DNA of 64,000 bases, taken from Nicotiana tabacum (Eukaryota; Streptophyta; Magnoliopsida; Solanales; Solanaceae). Below the pieces are notes generated by a model that searched no databases, was not told the origin of the DNA, and worked only from the letters and a program-made list of their open reading frames with translations. Positions 11,996 to 25,077 of this stretch are shown in pieces. Position 1 is the first letter of the stretch. Each line of letters begins with the position of its first letter. The stretch covers positions 12,962,222 through 13,026,221 of the forward strand of contig NC_134095.1 of assembly GCF_000715075.1 (NCBI RefSeq), given 5' to 3'. The position numbers and the translations under genes were made by a program.

Positions 11996-14222
11996 ACTCT
12001 TAGTTTGGTAAAAATAACGTCTACAAGATGGTATTTTTCTGATTTCAATGATAAATTCCGCATTATTTCCAAGGTAGCTGGCTGATGTGTCTTGTTTCAC
12101 ATTAATAAACCTTAGAATCAATTATGCAATAGTTTTTTACGCATGATAATAAAAGAAAATTATATCACGTCAAGTACTCACAATTTTTTGCCTACTTTTT
12201 CAGCAGCATTTCAGTTTTCATCTGTATTCTTCGGTTTTGTTGATATAAAGATTTTTAATCTTTCGCTCTAATGAACTGAGCTTTTATGGGATAGAAACTT
12301 CATTCGATTAAAAATCACAGACATAGTTAAATTATACTCATATGTTAAAATTTTAATACATGAACCATATATCTGATACCTACGAATAATACAATGATCA
12401 TCATACGTAATTCTCAATAATCATAATTTGGGAAGGGGGGAGAAAAGATAAAAAGTAGTGTGAATAAAAGAAAGAGAGGGGAAATGTCTAATAAAGCGGT
12501 AATATTGCTAGTGTTAAATGGTCCAAACAACTTTTTAATTGCTGCCTGTGAGCACCGTAGACATGGCATCTACTATTAAGTGGACCTATATTTAATTATT
12601 ATATTTTTCTCGATTTTTTAAATGGTTGTAATTTGGCTTCTGGCATTGTTTTTTATGATGAAAAAAAAATAGGAGAATTTGGATTTGATGGTTTAGATGA
12701 TGGAGAACAAGCATCCAATCTTTTCCCATATGGTCTACTTGAACAACCATTGCGTAATGGCTGGTTGGAATACTTATAATTAACAAAAGAAGATAATGAT
12801 TCCCATAAGCTACAAATCCGTCATTATTATTATTATTGAAGTTTTCCATGCTATGTGAGGTCAGGTATGGTTGGCAGAGGAAAAACCGAGTACCGATTCT
12901 TTTTCTTCTAATTAATTGAAACTATTTAAAAGTTGAAACTAGTTGATGTGGGCATCTTTTTATTTTTTTTTACCTAGTCCCAACCCTCTAGCTTCACTAT
13001 AATCCATTCTTAGGTAGGAGCCTCCATCTCAATAGGGAAACAATAAAAAAAATACTACAAAGTAATAATGATGAAAGTTATTTATGGTGTCGTTTGAATA
13101 TGCTTTTTAATTTATTTGCAAAAATTCATTTTAAAATAAAGTTGTGCAGCCAAGTTACCTCTTGAGAAATATTTGTACTATATTATTATTTTACTTATAG
13201 CATATATAAAGAGGCAATCATATAACATTCTGAAGATAACGGACAAAGAAGAGGATTTTGCATGTGAAAATCATTACCATCCAAATTTAAGTAAAATCTG
13301 TTTGTGTGTGTATAGATCACGATTCACGATAGTAGCCAAAATTTGCTTGGCTAGGCCTAGGTCACTAACTATTTAGGGATTTAAGATCAATTCAAACTCA
13401 ACAACTATGACGCACCACGCTTGTAATAGATACTCAGGAATTGTTTAGTACACAGGATAAGGATAATAATTTTGGAATAGAATTTGAGATTGTACAATTA
13501 AATTTCTTTATAAAAATATTATTCATTTTGATGATCTTTTAACTTTTAGTGAATGATCGTTATACACCTATAATAACATTTGATATTTTGATATGATTAA
13601 GCTTTTATAGAACAATATTATCCAAAGATATTTGTTTTCACTTTTAATCTTACATAAAAAAACATTAAAAAAATTATTAAAATTTAAAATCTCAAAAGAT
13701 ATGCATATTTTACTAATTAAATACATTATTAAATAAAGTTAATATACTATTAATTAATTTATAATTAAATATGCAAAAATTTAATTTCCGTGCAATGAAA
13801 TTAAAATATACAAGCATATTTTTAGTAGAATTTAATAAAATCTTTAATTATGGAAGTAACAAAATATTTTTCTTTTCATACGTGATGCATTCAAATTTTA
13901 AAATATTTGATCATTTTTAGGCTTGTTATTGGTAATCTTAGAGATTTTATATGGATGTTATAAAGGGGTAATTTTACAAATAGTGTACTGCTATAAAGAT
14001 GGATGTTGCTGTTATAGGTAAAAAGTTATTGTATAGAGGTAAAATATAATATACAAAATTGATTCCGAATTTTTTTGGCTTTTATAGTAAATGACTGTTA
14101 TATAGAGATGTTGTTATAAAGAGGTCTGATTGCATTTATTCCTTATTTCGTTAAGTATTAGCTAATTCTGGGATAAATTGTATACTAAAATTGTAGGATT
14201 AACTATCCCATATAAAAGGGGG
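11996..14222. other. AT-rich intergenic DNA
   Basis: No convincing gene. A minus-strand frame at 12849-12592 starts MENFNNNNNDGF and runs 85 codons. It has no recognisable domain, and its Asn run comes from a (att)n tract. The last ~70 bp (14150-14222) contain gtaggattaactatcccat, which forms an inverted repeat with tgggatagctaatcctata just beyond the retroelement at 27682. The chromovirus therefore seems to have landed inside a small palindromic repeat. Confidence 0.5.
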
Positions 14223-16786
14223 TGTCACGGCCCAGTTCCATTATAGGTCATGATGACGCCCAACACCATTGTCGGACAAGTCAAATGCGGAAATATAAAT
14301 AAGTTCTCATTTTACTTTTATCAAAATAAGTGCAACAAATTTTTAAGTTAAAGTTAAAACAAGTAATGACCAGTAATGTACCAAAAATAATTATAAAATT
14401 CCCAAAAGAATAGTCTACTAACGTGTGTGCCAAGACCTGGTGTCACAAGTAGTGGTTAACTAGTAGAATATACAAAAGAATAAATCTATCCAACTGTCCG
14501 AAATAGAATAGACAGCAAAAGTGAAGAAAGACTCCATCAAGCTACTGAACAGCACAGGAAGGGAGCAACTCACCGTGGAAGTCTCGGACTATAAATCAGG
14601 GACGCGCACTAGATTGATAGCCAGATGTACCTGCCTCAGACCCTGTACAATTAAGTACAGAAGTGTAGTATGAGTACATAAACAATATGTACCCAGTAAG
14701 TATCCCGTCTAATCTCGAAGAAGTAGAGACAAGAGGTCGACTTGATACTTACTAGGGTCAAATAATATAATAAAGTATTATGTTAAGCATGGAGGTCACA
14801 AATAATCAACAGTTTGTAACAAGAAGTAATAAGTCATGTCTTTAACAATATTTCAGTTAGCCATTTACATTCCAAACACTTAACAAAGCATGTCATGAAT
14901 AATATTTCACATAGATATCATGCGCACATAATGCCGAGGTCGACGGTCCGATCCAACAGAAAATAAACTGTGCACTGCCAGAGGGTCGAATGGCGCGAAC
15001 CATAGATATATCTAGTTCTACCGAGGCGATCGGCCCAATCCACAAATATCAATTTTTATCAGGAAAACACATGAAGACGCAATTATATTCAAATAATTTC
15101 ATACAAGTGTTCAACAAGTATATACGTTCACTTATGTTCAATTCTCTATTATATCCTAAGTGACCACATTAGCAAGAAAATATATAGACATTCGCAAATA
15201 TGGCATGCTACGGGTCCTAAACTACTCGGACAATTAACATAATAGTAGCTACGCACGGACTCTCGTCACCTAGTGCGTACGTAGCCCCCCGCATTTAGTT
15301 GCAAATTATTATACCTATGGGGACAATTCCCTCTTACAAGGTTAGAAAGGAGACTTACCTCGCTCCAAAGTATACTTCCAATACCAAGAACGAGCCCAAA
15401 CCCTCAATTTAGAGCCGAACGATCCAAAACTAGTTAAATGAGGTAGGAACTAGTCAATACAAGCTCACAAGATTGTATTCTAACTATTTAAGCAATTTCA
15501 CAACCTTAAACACAAGTTTCCTAAAATCCGACCCTGGGGCCACGTGCCCGGATTCCGAAATTTTTCAAAGAAAGTTGTTCTTTATAACCTAAGGATCAAT
15601 AATATATGGTTTCTACTTCATTTCATAACCAATTTTGTGGTAAATTCTACGTTTTATCAAAACCCTAGGTTTTGCTCTAATCCCTTGATTTTTCCAAATC
15701 TTTAAGTGTTAATCTACCCAAAACTCAAGTATTAAACTTAGAAATAAGGGGGATGAGCTTACCTCAAGATGCTAGGTGAAAATCTCCTCTCAAGAGCTCC
15801 AAAATGGCCCATACATGAGTGCAAAAAGGGCAAAAATGGTTGGAGCCCATATTAAATGAAGCTCACTGCTTCAGTGATTTCCGCATCCGCGGTTCTGGGC
15901 CGCACCTGCGACCACCGCATCTGCAGAAAGGGCCCCACTTCTGCAGAATCTCAACTGGGCCGCTGGTTGCATCTGCGAGATGCAAGCCGCATTTGCGGCT
16001 CCACTTCTGCGGAAAGACAGCCGCTTCTGCGGCTTTGGGCCTGGCCTGGCTTGGCCGCATCTGCGAGAGGTGGACCGCTTCTGCGGTCTCGCACCTGCAG
16101 CTGACCAACCGCAGGTGCGGTTATGACAGCAACCTGAAGCTTCAACTCTTCCCAAATTTTCCAACTTCACTCGAGCCTTGTCCGATTGATGCTCGGGGCT
16201 CCCGGGACCCACCCGAATATACCGGCAAGTCTGAAATCATGAGACGGACTCGCTCGAACCCTCGGAACGCCCAAAACAACGCTAAATATAAGAATTACCC
16301 CCTAAAACCAATTGATTCAAACTTATAAACTTCAAGTTCTTAAATTCACTTCTAACGTGCCGAAACATACTTATACTACTCGGATTGACACCAAATTTTG
16401 CGGGCAAGTCTTAAATTGTATATTGGACCTGTACCAGGCTCCAAAACCAATATACTAGCCCGATACCAACGTGATTAATCATTATTTAGTTTCCTTAAAT
16501 CCTTAGAATTTCAGTTTAATAATTTCTAATAAAAATTCATTACTCGGGCTAGGGACCTCGGAATTCTACTCCGGGCATACGCTCGTTTGCTAAAAATGTT
16601 GACCAAAGTCATACTTAGCCTTTTAAAAAAAATCTTAAGGAATCAAATAAGCCTATTTCAATCCAAACTCTTCCAAATCCCGAACCAACCATCCCCGCAG
16701 GTCATAAATTATTTTAAGCAAGTGCGAGAAGTTTTATTTAAGGGAATGGGGTTCTAAAAAGCAAAACGACCAGTCGAGTTGTTACA
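14223..16786 (-). repeat. 3' LTR of the chromovirus
   Basis: Repeats 25078-27679 over its length. It lacks a ~60-bp segment present at 27421-27480 of the other LTR and carries an extra stretch near 15975-16003. A GC-rich patch at 15880-16120 has many CCGC..CTGCGG near-palindromes in an otherwise AT-rich LTR. Confidence 0.9.
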
Positions 16787-19700
16787 TTCTCCACCTCTTA
16801 AACAAATGTTCGTCCTCGAACGGACATAGAAAAGTACCTGAGGTGCTGAATAAATGTGGGTATCTGCTCTGCACGTCCTCCACGGACTCCCAGGTCGTCT
16901 CCTCGACTGGTTGGCCCCTCCACTGGACCTTCCTCGTTGAAATTCTCTTGAATCTTAACTGGCGATCCTGTCTATCAACAATGGCAATTGGCTCCTCCTC
17001 ATAACCCAAACTCTCATATAGCTTAATAGTACTGAAGTCTAACATATGGGACAAGTCGGCATGATACCTCCAAAGCATGGACACGTGGAAAATTGGATGA
17101 ACTCCCGATAAATTGGGGGGTAAAACAAGCTTGTAAGCAACCTCTCCAACTCGCCTCAACACCTCAAAGGGGCCAGTGAATCTTGGGCTCAACTTGCCCT
17201 TCTTCCCGAACCTCATAATACCTTTCATTGGCGAGACTTTCAAGAGGACCTTCTCGCCAACCATGAATGATACATCACGCGCCTTCTGATCCGCGTAACC
17301 CTTCTGTCTGGACTGAGTTGTGCGAAGCCTCTCCTGAATCAACTTTACCTTGTCCAAGGCACCTTGCACCAAGTCTGTACCATATAACTTAGCCTCACCA
17401 GGCTCAAACCACCCGATAAAAGAACGACATCGTCGACCATATAAAGCCTCGAATGAAGCCATCTCTATGCTGGACTGATAGCTATTGTTGTAAGCAAACT
17501 CTGCTAAGGGTAAGAACTGATCCCACTGTCCTCCAAAATCAATCACACATGCTCTAAGCATGTCCTCCAAGATCTGAATTGTCTGCTCCGACTGCCCATT
17601 GTCTGAGGGTGGAATGTTGTGCTAAGCTCCACACGGGTCCCCAATTCACTCTGAACAGCTCTCCAAAAATGGGAAGTGAACTGAGGGCCTCTGTCTGATA
17701 TGATGGAAACAGGCATACCGTGCAACCTGACTATCTCCCGAATGTAAATCTGAGCATACCTCTCTGAAGTATAAATAGTCGCCACTAGAATAAAGTGGGC
17801 CAACTTAGTCAATCTGTCAACAATGACCCACACTGCATCAAACTTCCGCAAAGTCCAGGGCAACCCAACCATGAAATCCATAATAATGCGCTCCCATTTC
17901 CACTCTGGTATGGGCATCTACTGAAGTAGGACACCCGGCCTCTGGTGCTCATACTTGACCTACTGGCAATTCGAACACCTTACCACATACTCCACTATGC
18001 CTTTTTTTCATCCTCTGCCACCAATAATCCTGCCTCAAGTCACGATACATCTTCGTAGCACCCGGGTGAATAGAATATTGCGAACTGTGTGCCTCATCTA
18101 GGATCCTCTCCCTCAGGCCATCAAAATTAGGAACACATAGACGACCCTGAAGTCGCAAAATACCATCCTCGCCAGTAGAAACTCCTTGGAACCTCCTTGT
18201 AGTACTGTCTCTCTAAGAACTGCCAAATGTGGATCATCGAACTGCTGGGCCTTGATCTACCTCAATAATGAAGACTAAGCAACAACACACACAAAAACTC
18301 GGCTAGGCTCTGAAATATCCAACCTCACAAGTCTGTTAGCCAAGGACTGGATGTCCAAAGCTAGTGGCCTCTCCTCTGCTGGAATGAATGCCAAGCTACC
18401 CATACTCTCTGCTTTCCTGCTTAAGGCATCCGCGACCACATTTGCTTTACCCGGATGATAAAGAATGGTGATGTCATAATCCTTCAGTAACTCAAGCCAC
18501 TTGAACTACCTCAAATTAAGATCCCTCTGCTTGAACAAATACTGTAAGCTGCGATGATCAGTATAAACCTAACATGACACCCCATACAAATAATGCCTCT
18601 ATATCTTAAGAGCATGAACAATCGCGGCCAACTCCAGATTGTGCACATGATAATTCTTCTCATGAATCTTCAACTGACACGACGCATATGCAATAACTCG
18701 CCCCTCCTACATTAATACACATCCCAATCCAACACGTGAAGCATTGCAATATACCATATACGTCCCTAAACCGGAAGGCAATACAAGAACTGGTGCCGTA
18801 GTCAAAGTTGTCTTGAGCTTCTGAAAGCTCTCCTCACAATCATCGGACCAACGGAAAGGAGCACCCTTCTGGGTCAATCTAGTCAGAGGTGATGCAATAG
18901 ATGAAAAGCCCTGCACGAATCGTCTGTAATAGCCTGCTAACCCCAGGGAACTCCTGATCTCGGTCATGGAAGTAGGACGTGGCCAACTCTGAACTACCTC
19001 AATCTTCTTGGGATCCACCATAATACCCTCTCCTGACGCAACATGCCCCAAGAATGCCACTGATTCTATCCAAAACTCATATTTGAAGAACTTAGCATAT
19101 AGCTCCTGCATTTGCAAGGTCTGAAGCACTACTCTCAAATGTTGCTCATGCTCCCCCAGGCTACGTGAGTATATCAAGATGTCGTCAATGAAGATGATGA
19201 CAAAGGAATCAATATAAGGTCTGAACATCGTGTTCATCAAGTCCATAAGTGCTGCTGGGACATTAGTCAAGCCAAAGGACATCACCAAAAACTCATAATG
19301 GCCATATCTAGTCCGGAATGCAGTCTTCGGAACATCCGAGTCCCAAATCTTCAGCTGATGATATCCTGACCTCAAGTCGATCTTAGAGAACACCATAGCA
19401 CCCTGCAACTGGTCAAACAAATCATCGATACGAGGCAACAGATACTTGTTCTTGGTGGTGACTTTGTTCAACTGGCGGTAATCAATGCACATCCGCATAG
19501 TCCCATCATTCTTCTTCACAAATAACACTAGTGCACCCCAAGGTGATACACTAGGTCTAGCAAACCCCTTTGCTAACAACTCCTCAAGCTGCTCCTTCAA
19601 CTCCTTCAGCTCTTTCGGAGCCATACAATACGGTGGGATAGATATAGGCTGGGTGCCTGGAGCTAAATCAATACAGAAATTAATATCGCGATCCGGTGGC

Positions 19701-20480
19701 ATGCCCGGAAGATCAGAAGGAAACACATCAACGAACTCCCGAACTACTGGAACTGAATCAATCCTCAGAGACTCAGTAGTGGCATCCCAAACATAAGTTA
19801 GATAAGCCAAACACCCCTTCTCGACCATATGCCGAGCCTTCAAGAAAGAGATAACCCGACTAGATATATCAACTGTGGAACCCTTCCACTTCAATCTTGG
19901 CAACCCTGGCATTGCTAATGTAATAGTCTTGGCATGGCAATATAGGACGGCGTGATATGGAGATAACCAATCCATGCCCAGGATAATCTCAAAGTCGATC
20001 ATATCGAGCAACATGAGATCCGCTCTAGTCTTGAAACCAAATAATGCGATCATACAGGACCGGTAGATCCGATCCACAAGCACAGAATTGCCCACAGGAG
20101 TGGATACATTAACAAGAGTGCCCAAAGGCTCAGGAGAAATGACCAGGAATCGAGCAAATAGAGATGATACATATGAATAGGTAGACCCTAGATCAAATAA
20201 TACCGAAGCATCTCTAACGCTGACGGAAATAATACCTGTGATGATGGCATCTGAGGCCAATGCATCTAGCCCAGCTGGAAGAGCATAGAATCTGCCTGGA
20301 GCGCCGGTTGGCTGGCCTCCACCTGACTGAACAGTGGCTGGCCGACCTCTCCCTGTTTGGCCTCCACCTCTAGGACGACCTCTACCAGTCTGCCCTCCAC
20401 CTCTAGATGGATGGGCAACCGATGCTGAAATCATAGGCCGCTGATCCTGCTGTACTGCCTTGCCCCAAAGCCTGGTGCAA
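16782..20480 (-). pseudogene. Chromovirus pol: protease, RT, RNase H, integrase, chromodomain
   Basis: Read on the minus strand. A zinc-knuckle end of gag lies at ~20520-20480. It is followed by an aspartic protease (DLGSTYSY, where DPGS or DTGS is usual), RT with [13 protein letters not shown] and the catalytic FIDD near 19176-19203, and RNase H. Integrase follows (HSSQYSIHPG zinc region near 18080; SDRGPQF near 17700), then a C-terminal chromodomain-like segment (VQWRGQPVEETTWE) at about 16900. The long frame ends in a stop at 18707, and several more stops follow in RNase H. Near 17590-17600 a small deletion shifts the frame just before the integrase Glu, splitting 17917-17543 from 17570-16782. 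The enzyme set is therefore dead. The chromodomain and RT type place it among plant chromoviruses. Confidence 0.88.
16787..16803 (-). other. Polypurine tract of the chromovirus
   Basis: The minus strand reads gtttaagaggtggagaa directly before the 3' LTR (TGTAAC...). This is the expected position and composition for plus-strand priming. It lies inside the last codons of the pol frame, whose stop falls in the LTR. Confidence 0.75.
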
Positions 20481-21379
20481 TATCTCCTTATATGACCAAG
20501 GTCTCCGCACTCAAAACAACCACGCGTTGCGGCGACCTGCTACCCTGATGGCTGACCCTGATAGCCTATAGACCCAGTGGAAGAAGCCTGGATAGCCGGT
20601 GGACGGTATAAACTCTCTGGCATAGCACTGAAATAGGAACCAGAAGAACCCTTGGGACCTGAATACCCACTGGAGGAACCCTAAATAGCTGGCGGGCGAT
20701 AAGAACTCTCTAGCATGACGCTGAAATAGGGGCATGCCAGAGCACCCCGAGCAGGTGGTGGTGCTGAATATAGGGGTCTGCTGGGCTGACACCTCCCAAA
20801 CTGACCTTTACCCCTAGCCGGGACATCTCTAAACTCTTCAGAGAATCTAGCCCTCTTATCCTGCTGCATCTGCTCTCTACCCCTCAGACGGTAGCTCTAA
20901 ATCCTCCGAGCAATCTCCACTACTAGTTGATAAGGAGTCCTCATCTCCACCTCTCGGACCATATTGGCCCTAATGCCAGAATGCAACCCTGCAGCGAACC
21001 TCCACACCCTATTTGCGTCAGTAGGAAGTATCATCAATGCATGGCGGGATAACTCAGAAAACTTTGCCTCATAGTCGGTCACTAACATCTGACCCTGCTC
21101 CAGCTGCTCGAACTGATATTGCAACTCTTCCATCTTAGAGGGTGGAATATACATGTCCAAGAATAACTGCATGAACTGGCTCCAAGTGATGGGAGGATAA
21201 CCTGCTGGCCTGCCAAGAATATAGGACTGCCACCATCTACTGGCCCTGCCCTCTAGCTGAAAAGCAGTGAAGTCAACCCCATACGACTCCAATATCCTCA
21301 TGTTGTGCAGTCTATCCCTGCACCTATCTATGAAATCCGGGGCATCCTCATGACGCTCATCCCCGAAGACAATATGGTG
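20481..21379 (-). pseudogene. Chromovirus gag, C-terminal part
   Basis: On the minus strand 21379-20897 encodes the capsid-like region (FIDRCRDRLHNMRILES, ASRWWQSYILGRPAG). A CX2CX4HX4C zinc knuckle ([14 protein letters not shown]) lies near 20520-20480. The frame is interrupted between these parts. Its N-terminal continuation is at 24392-24865 on the other side of the solo LTR. The junction sequence cacca here and caccc on the far side form the solo LTR's 5-bp target duplication. Confidence 0.85.
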
Positions 21380-24300
21380 TGTCACACCTCCTTTTTCCAC
21401 ACCCGGGGGGGCGCAAGGGAGTTTTTTCCAATTAAAAGACAATCGAAACGGGATTGGTTTATTAATTTCAGAGTCGCCACTTGGGAGATTTAGGGTGTCC
21501 CAAGTCACCAATTTTAATCCCGAATCGAGGAAAAGAATGACTCTATATTATGGTCTGCGTACCAGAAATCCGGATAAGGAATTCTGTTAACCCGGGAGAA
21601 GGTGTTAGGCATTCCCGAGTTCCGTGGTTCTAGCACGGTCGCTCAACTGTTATATTTGGCTTGATTATCTGATTTTATACATGTTAAAACCTATGTGCGA
21701 GTTTTAAACTCTTGACCGCTTTTATTATTATTTTTTTTACGAGAATTGCAACGTCGTGAAAAATATATCTCAAACTACGTTACATCAATGCACCCGTAGT
21801 TATTGACATATCTCGACTCGGTTGAGATTTTGGATTTGGGTCACATAAATGTGCACCCGAATTAGGAAAAATACGTTATTAAGACGCACCCAAAGCAACT
21901 AACGTATTGTTATTTTGGAGAAGGCCGCAAAATTTGCTAAACGGCATGTCCCGAATTCTAAATATTTTTAATATATATACATTTAGAGGGCCCCGCAGCT
22001 TCTACATTTTTGTTTGTCGAGGCTCGTCTCATTCATTATTTTTAAAAAGAATTTGCAACGTCATGGAAATGCATCTCGGGCCACGCCATAATCAATATAC
22101 ACGCGATTAGAGACACATTTCGATTCCGTTGAGATTTAGATTTGGGTCACATAAATGTGCACCCGAGTTTAGGAAAATTAAATTATTAAAGGCGCGCCTA
22201 AAGCAACTAGCGCATTATTATTTTGGGTAGGGCCGTGAAATTTGCTAAACGGCCCGTCCCGGAATCTAAGTATTTAATATACACATTTAGAGGGCCCCGC
22301 AGCTTGTATTTTTTTTTGGCGAGGCTCGTCTCATTTTATTTATTTATTTATTTTTTCTCTTTTTTTTTTCTTTTAGAAATAGGACAAGGCTAAAATAACT
22401 ATGTTTTTTCCTACTTCGCGAGATCATAGGTTATAGATTGAACCTATTTGATGAAGCGAGTATTTTTCCGCGGAATTAAAATTGCTACTATAATTTCAAC
22501 ATTACTACCACATGTATAAACAACTATTAAGACAAACTAAATAATTAACACCTTTCGGAATATGTGCAAACCTCTATTACGACAAATATTTGGATAACAA
22601 CAATTTAAACATGAAGAAAACAAAATGTCAAATAGCTACTTAAAATAACGAAACAAAGGAAGAGACATTCAACAAATCCGATACACAAACAGTGCATAGG
22701 AAATCCACATCATTTCATTCCATTTAAGCAAATATAACAAGTTTGGAAATGTGTATGCACCTGTTTGAAGCGAGAACAACAACCAAACTGTCCCGACCAC
22801 TATCGGAAACCTCTCCAATGACGGAACCTCGATGTCAAACTCAACGATATCAGACCGGAAGCCACGAGCACAACCCGACGACGACCTCAGACGGACTGCG
22901 CGACGATAGCGAAGAAACAGCGGCAACTGGGCATGCTAATGCTAATGGTGACTGGTTCGTTGCTGGGCAAGGAGGCGAGCTGGGGGGAGCTGGGCGACGG
23001 TGGACGTGGGGGAGCAGCTGTGGAGGGTTGTTTGAGCAGTTGACGGAGGGGGTGTTTGGACGATGCAGTAGCGATGGCTACTGCTTGACGGGTGGTTGTC
23101 TGGGTGTTGCTGGGGTGCGTGGGATGGCTAGAACTGGTGGTGGTGTTTGGACGATGGTCGTTTGGTCGCGGTGGAAGGTGACTTGGTGGTGCAGCTGTTC
23201 CGGCGAGGAAGAAACAGCAGCTGCTGCGTGATAGCAGCGGACGTGGGGGTCGTTTGACTAGAAGAAGTCGGAAATGGTGGTTTCGGCGATGGTTATGGTC
23301 GTTTGAGCAGTTGACGGAGGTGGAGGGAGACGGGGTGGTGTTCGGACGGTAATCTTCTAGGTTTTGCGGGTGGTTTTACGTGAGGGTTTTGGAGTAGGGT
23401 GGTGTACGCCGGTGGTCGACGAGGGGAAGGTGATGGGTCCGACGATGGAGGTGACGACGCTGCTGCTACTCGTCGGACTGGGTAGTGATGATGGTGGTGA
23501 GGCAGCGAAGGTGATTGCCGGTGGTGAAGGTGGGAGGAGGAGTTGGCTTTTTGCGTTGGGGGGGGGGTAGGGATCACAGTAGGTTTTTTTTTTTTTGGTT
23601 TTTCAAAGAAGACGGAGGAACAGTGATCTTTTTCTTTCTTCCTAGGGTTTTTTCTCTTCTTCCTTTTGAGGAAGATGATCAACAGTAGTTGTTCCAAAAA
23701 ATTTTCCAAGTCCTCTTTCCCTTTGGCCTTTTTTGTTTGGTTTTGTAACACAATGCCCATAAAAAATGAGCCCCACGCGTGGTGGGGTTCAAGGCATATG
23801 TCCCCCACGCGTGGTGGGGTTCCCCACGTGTCCTGGACACGGTTTATTATGGGCTAGGTCCGAAAATTAGGCCTAAAACCGGGTAGTTTGAACCCGAATA
23901 TTATTTTTTGCCCGGACCCGAGAAATAGGAACACGTTGCTTAACTAGTCCTATGTAAGCAAAATAACTACCAAAAATAAGACTAGTATTTAAACAAAACT
24001 ATATCTTTTTTAAAATATTTTCAAGATTTAAAATAGCTACAAAATATTAATAAAACTATTTTTTTGTAATTTTCGTTTTTAAATATTAAGATAAAATATG
24101 AGGTAATATTTTTGTATTTTGCAAAGTTAAAAATGACTATAAAACCTTAATAGAACTATATTTTTTGTAATTTTCGAAATTATATAAAATACAAAAATAA
24201 AGTGCAATATTTGTATTTTTCAAGTTTATGAGAGATACATAAACTAAAATTTATATATATATTTTTTGAAATTTTCTTTTTGCAACGTAATAAAGTAAAA

Positions 24301-24391
24301 ATAGTTAAAATGGCTATACTAGTCCTAAATTAGATATTTAAGCTTAAGAACGTAAAAATTCCCGGGGAGGGTCAAAAATCACGTGCTTACA
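21380..24391 (-). mobile_element. Solo LTR of an Ogre/Tat-type element, inserted in chromovirus gag
   Basis: On the minus strand it begins TGTAAGCACGTGATTTTTG and ends AAAAAGGAGGTGTGACA, the same termini as the 4.5-kb LTR at 41347-45851. It is 3012 bp long, with no internal region or second LTR. It splits one gag frame, and the flanking 5-mers (tggtg / gggtg) differ at one base. These features support a solo LTR left by LTR-LTR recombination. The 3' end (21440-21650) is nearly identical to the same part of the 41347 element, while the remainder is strongly diverged. Frames inside it, such as 23808-23293 on the minus strand, are low-complexity and I do not regard them as genes. Confidence 0.88.
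21738..22340 (-). repeat. ~302-bp tandem duplication inside the solo LTR
   Basis: Two consecutive copies share, in order, gcaacgtc[g/a]tg, tttgggtcacataaatgtgc, aaatttgctaaacgg, agagggccccgcagctt and cgaggctcgtctcatt. The last word recurs about 302 bp apart (near 22018 and 22320). Confidence 0.75.
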
Positions 24392-24865
24392 GGGTGAAGT
24401 CTAGTCCATCTATCTAACAACTTCTGTGGGTCGCCATCCGCAGCTAGTCTGGGTAGGGGCGCCACTGCAGCAACTGGATAAGGCCCATCTGCGGGTAATG
24501 CACCCAGAGTCTGATACACTGCAGCTGCATGACCAGGAGCCTGAGCAGTAGGGGTCTGTGCTCCCCCTCCTGCCTGTGATGTAGCTGGATCCGCTGGAAA
24601 TAAACCAGTTTGAGTCATGGTGTCCATGAACCACAACATATAGCCCATGATCTCCTGGAAACCTAGTGTTGTCATAAAGTCCGGTCGGGGTAGGCTCAGC
24701 TACGGGTACCTCGCCCTGCTCCTCGATGATAGGATCTCCCGCATGATATGCTAGTGGTTCTACTGGAACAGCTCTGGGGTACCCTCTTCCCCTACCTTGG
24801 GCCGGTGCCCTCCCCCGGCCTCTAGCAACGGGGGGAGGGGGGAGCTCTTCTTGGGTCCGAAACAT
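24392..24865 (-). pseudogene. Chromovirus gag, N-terminal part
   Basis: From the ATG at 24865 the minus strand gives a Pro/Arg/Gly-rich start (MFRTQEELPPPPVARGRGR). In a second frame after ~24680 it gives QKLLDRWTRLHP, which joins the FGDERHEDAPDF region across the solo LTR. At least one frameshift lies between the two frames, so gag is broken even without the insertion. Confidence 0.75.
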
Positions 24866-25063
24866 CAGCCGTGCGTGTTCTCACCATCTATGAGAGAATA
24901 GAAGAGGAAAATTTAGTATACCAACCACTACACGATAGGAAATGAATAAAAAGTAGTTTTCCTAACACCCTATAGCCTCTCGAAGATAAATACAGACGTC
25001 TCCATACCGATTCGCAAGACTCTATTGGGTTTGCCCATGACTTGTGAGACTTACGTGAACGTA

Positions 25064-25077
25064 GTAGTCTGATACAT
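25064..25077 (-). other. Primer-binding site of the chromovirus
   Basis: Directly after the 5' LTR the minus strand reads atgtatcagactac. This resembles the initiator-Met tRNA site TGGTATCAGAGC common in this lineage, with a lost G and later mismatches. Confidence 0.55.

Noticed and set aside
12592..12849. Possible small host gene (MENFNNNNN...)
   Set aside because: No recognisable domain, Asn run from an (att)n tract, no splice or promoter support.
15819..16328. Frames of up to 169 codons over the chromovirus LTR patch, both strands (also 26690-27117)
   Set aside because: They arise from the repeated CCGC..CTGCGG words and occur in all frames; no protein signature.
23293..23808. 171-codon minus-strand frame rich in Pro, His and Lys
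   Set aside because: Inside the solo LTR, low complexity, no domain; best explained by the LTR's GC-rich patch.
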